From: Candidatus Bathyarchaeota archaeon
GTDB taxonomy: Archaea; Thermoproteota; Bathyarchaeia; TCS64
NCBI GenBank assembly: GCA_030601645.1
Contig: JAUWBQ010000101.1
Span: 1 to 6,510, forward strand
Reading direction: 5' to 3'
DNA: 6,510 nucleotides
The position numbers and the translations under genes are program-made. Below, in pieces: positions 5,568-6,510 of this stretch. Under the pieces are notes generated by a model. It had not been told where the DNA came from, searched no databases, and saw only the letters and a list, made by a program, of their open reading frames with translations. Each line of letters starts with the position of its first letter. The stretch's first letter is position 1.

Positions 5568-5572
5568 TTTTT
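5568..5572 (+). terminator. T-tract terminator after the flavodoxin gene
   Basis: Five T residues following a CT-rich run lie 20 bases after the flavodoxin stop and at the very end of the converging minus-strand gene. Plausible archaeal U-tract terminator for the plus-strand unit; no hairpin was seen. Confidence 0.35.
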
Positions 5573-6326
5573 AGATCCTGCCCACCAGCCTGACGAGAGC
5601 CTCCATCAGCAACTCGGTGCAGATCTTCCTCCTCTCTCTGTCCTCATCAGATAGTGGATCGAAGAAGCTTTTCTTGATCACCGGGTTGTCGCTCACGACT
5701 TGGATGGAAGCTGCCTTGATGCCGTAGAGGCTGGCTATGGTGTAGATGGCCGAGGTCTCCATCTCGATGCCCAAGAGGTTCCTGGCCCCCCAGAGCTCGA
5801 GAAACTCTTTCGTCTCGGCGGCGAAGGAGTCGGTGGTGTATATCGGGCCATAGTGGATGTTGATGTCATGTTCTGCATACGCCTCTTCTAGGGTCGACGA
5901 CACGGCTTGGAGGAGACCGAAGTCAGCGACGGCAGGGTATTCCTCTTCGATGAAGTATTTTGACGCCCCCTCTCCCCGCAGGGCGGCGGTCGGGACTATG
6001 ATATCTCCAACCCGGATGGAGGGTTGGAGGGAACCGATGAGGCCCGTGTAGACGATGTTCCTGCATGGTGTGAACCTCAGGTAGTAAGTGCAATCGCTGG
6101 CCACGGGACTCCCGATCCTTGAGTTGATGACAGAGACCTCCGTGCCCCCCAGATTGCCGTTGAAGCCGTAGTTGAACCCCTTGAACTCCCTCACATTTTC
6201 CGCCCTAAGCTTCAAGGCCTCAAGGGTAGAATCCATCGGTGTGAGAAGAACTGCCTCCGCTATCTCATCGGCCTCGCAACCATACAAGAGACGGGTGAAG
6301 TAATCTGGATCGCCGTCTGGCATCAC
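5571..6326 (-). CDS. Nucleoside phosphorylase-fold protein (PNP/uridine phosphorylase family)
   Basis: 251 residues, the normal length for the trimeric/hexameric PNP_UDP_1 family, which splits the glycosidic bond of nucleosides for salvage. Recognisable parts are VYTGLIGSLQPSIRVGDIIVP (92-112), the LRGEGASKYF loop (116-125), the ribose-binding IEMETSAIYTIASLYGIKAA (187-206) and VVSDNP with Asp213 at the catalytic Asp place. Two phosphate-binding sites look changed: the usual GDPxR loop reads TPMDST (29-34), and the usual RxGTxG reads YTGLIG (93-98), so the Arg and Thr that hold phosphate in uridine phosphorylase are not obvious. It might be a nucleosidase, use another acceptor, or be a divergent subfamily. 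Start is GTG 6326 or ATG 6323, with GGTG on the minus strand about 10-13 bases upstream. Its base specificity cannot be told. Confidence 0.88.
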   Translation of the reverse strand: MMPDGDPDYFTRLLYGCEADEIAEAVLLTPMDSTLEALKLRAENVREFKGFNYGFNGNLGGTEVSVINSRIGSPVASDCTYYLRFTPCRNIVYTGLIGSLQPSIRVGDIIVPTAALRGEGASKYFIEEEYPAVADFGLLQAVSSTLEEAYAEHDINIHYGPIYTTDSFAAETKEFLELWGARNLLGIEMETSAIYTIASLYGIKAASIQVVSDNPVIKKSFFDPLSDEDRERRKICTELLMEALVRLVGRI

Positions 6327-6432
6327 CGCTGACGAACACCAAGAGGATTTCGATCCTGACGGTAATAACCCTTGTGAGGATCAAAGGAAACTGTTATCCC
6401 GCCAACGTTGTCTAATAGTGCTGGGATTGAGT

Positions 6433-6510
6433 TTGAAGGTTGTTGACAGCGTCCTAGATCTCATCGGGAACACGCCGATGGTCAGGCTGAGGAAAGTCCC
6501 GGAAAAGGGC
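6433..6510 (+). CDS. Cysteine synthase family protein, N-terminal fragment
   Basis: Only the first 26 codons are in the window, running off the right edge. The translation (TTG start) KVVDSVLDLIGNTPMVRL is the standard opening of PLP-dependent cysteine synthase (O-acetylserine sulfhydrylase, CysK/CysM) and cystathionine beta-synthase; the IGNTPMVRL motif is diagnostic of this group. TTG at 6433 places the start just where family members begin; an in-frame GTG at 6418 would add five residues. Neither has a strong ribosome site. The PLP-lysine and domain end lie outside the window, so substrate and a possible CBS or regulatory extension cannot be judged. The gene is divergent from the phosphorylase gene, with about 100 bases between them. 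Confidence 0.85.
   Translation, partial: MKVVDSVLDLIGNTPMVRLRKVPEKG

Noticed and set aside
6344..6357. AGGAT-TTCG-ATCCT hairpin between the divergent phosphorylase and cysteine synthase genes
   Set aside because: The stem is only five base pairs with nothing around it to suggest a regulatory RNA or operator; easily chance.
1..6510. tRNA, rRNA, CRISPR arrays, insertion sequences, att sites
   Set aside because: No cloverleaf, conserved rRNA segment, regularly spaced repeat, transposase or long inverted repeat was seen on reading both strands.

Overview
The window looks archaeal, on the evidence of its signals and gene content. There are A/T-rich TATA-like boxes about 25-36 bases before starts (clearest: TTTATATA at 3150-3157) and GGTG/GAGGTG-type ribosome sites. 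One start (653) sits where a leaderless transcript would begin. GTG and TTG starts are used, arginine is mostly AGG, and short T-tracts lie downstream of genes. The first gene resembles the coiled-coil part of the cell-division protein CdvA, which would point to a TACK-type lineage such as Bathyarchaeia. That placement is an inference from style and one weak match; no rRNA or tRNA is present to settle it.

Layout. (1) 31-570 (+): helical, CdvA-like coiled-coil protein, possibly continuing off the left edge. (2) 653-2600 (+): two tightly coupled genes for the alpha and beta subunits of a thiamine-diphosphate 2-oxoacid dehydrogenase E1. The beta subunit keeps its key residues, but the alpha subunit has lost the usual Mg2+ ligands and the conserved His loop. 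No E2, E3 or lipoyl gene follows. (3) 2618-3031 (-): thioredoxin with a WCSPC active site, convergent with E1-beta and divergent from (4). (4) 3190-3899 (+): a one-domain NifU-like Fe-S protein followed by a small putative zinc protease with an HExxHxxGxxD motif. (5) 3938-4411 (-): small CxxH/CxxC zinc-ribbon protein with a low-complexity N-terminal half. (6) 4498-5548 (+): a flavoredoxin-type FMN protein and a flavodoxin, probably one transcript. (7) 5571-6326 (-): nucleoside-phosphorylase-fold enzyme whose usual phosphate-binding residues are not evident. (8) 6433-end (+): first 26 codons of a cysteine synthase family protein.

The genes share a theme of redox, thiol and Fe-S chemistry (thioredoxin, NifU domain, flavoredoxin/flavodoxin, cysteine synthase start), but the window holds several short transcription units rather than one pathway. 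The points most worth following are the degenerate E1-alpha beside an intact E1-beta, the metzincin-like mini-protease behind nifU, and the altered phosphorylase. No mobile element, CRISPR array or RNA gene was seen, and no gene-free stretch exceeds about 160 bases.
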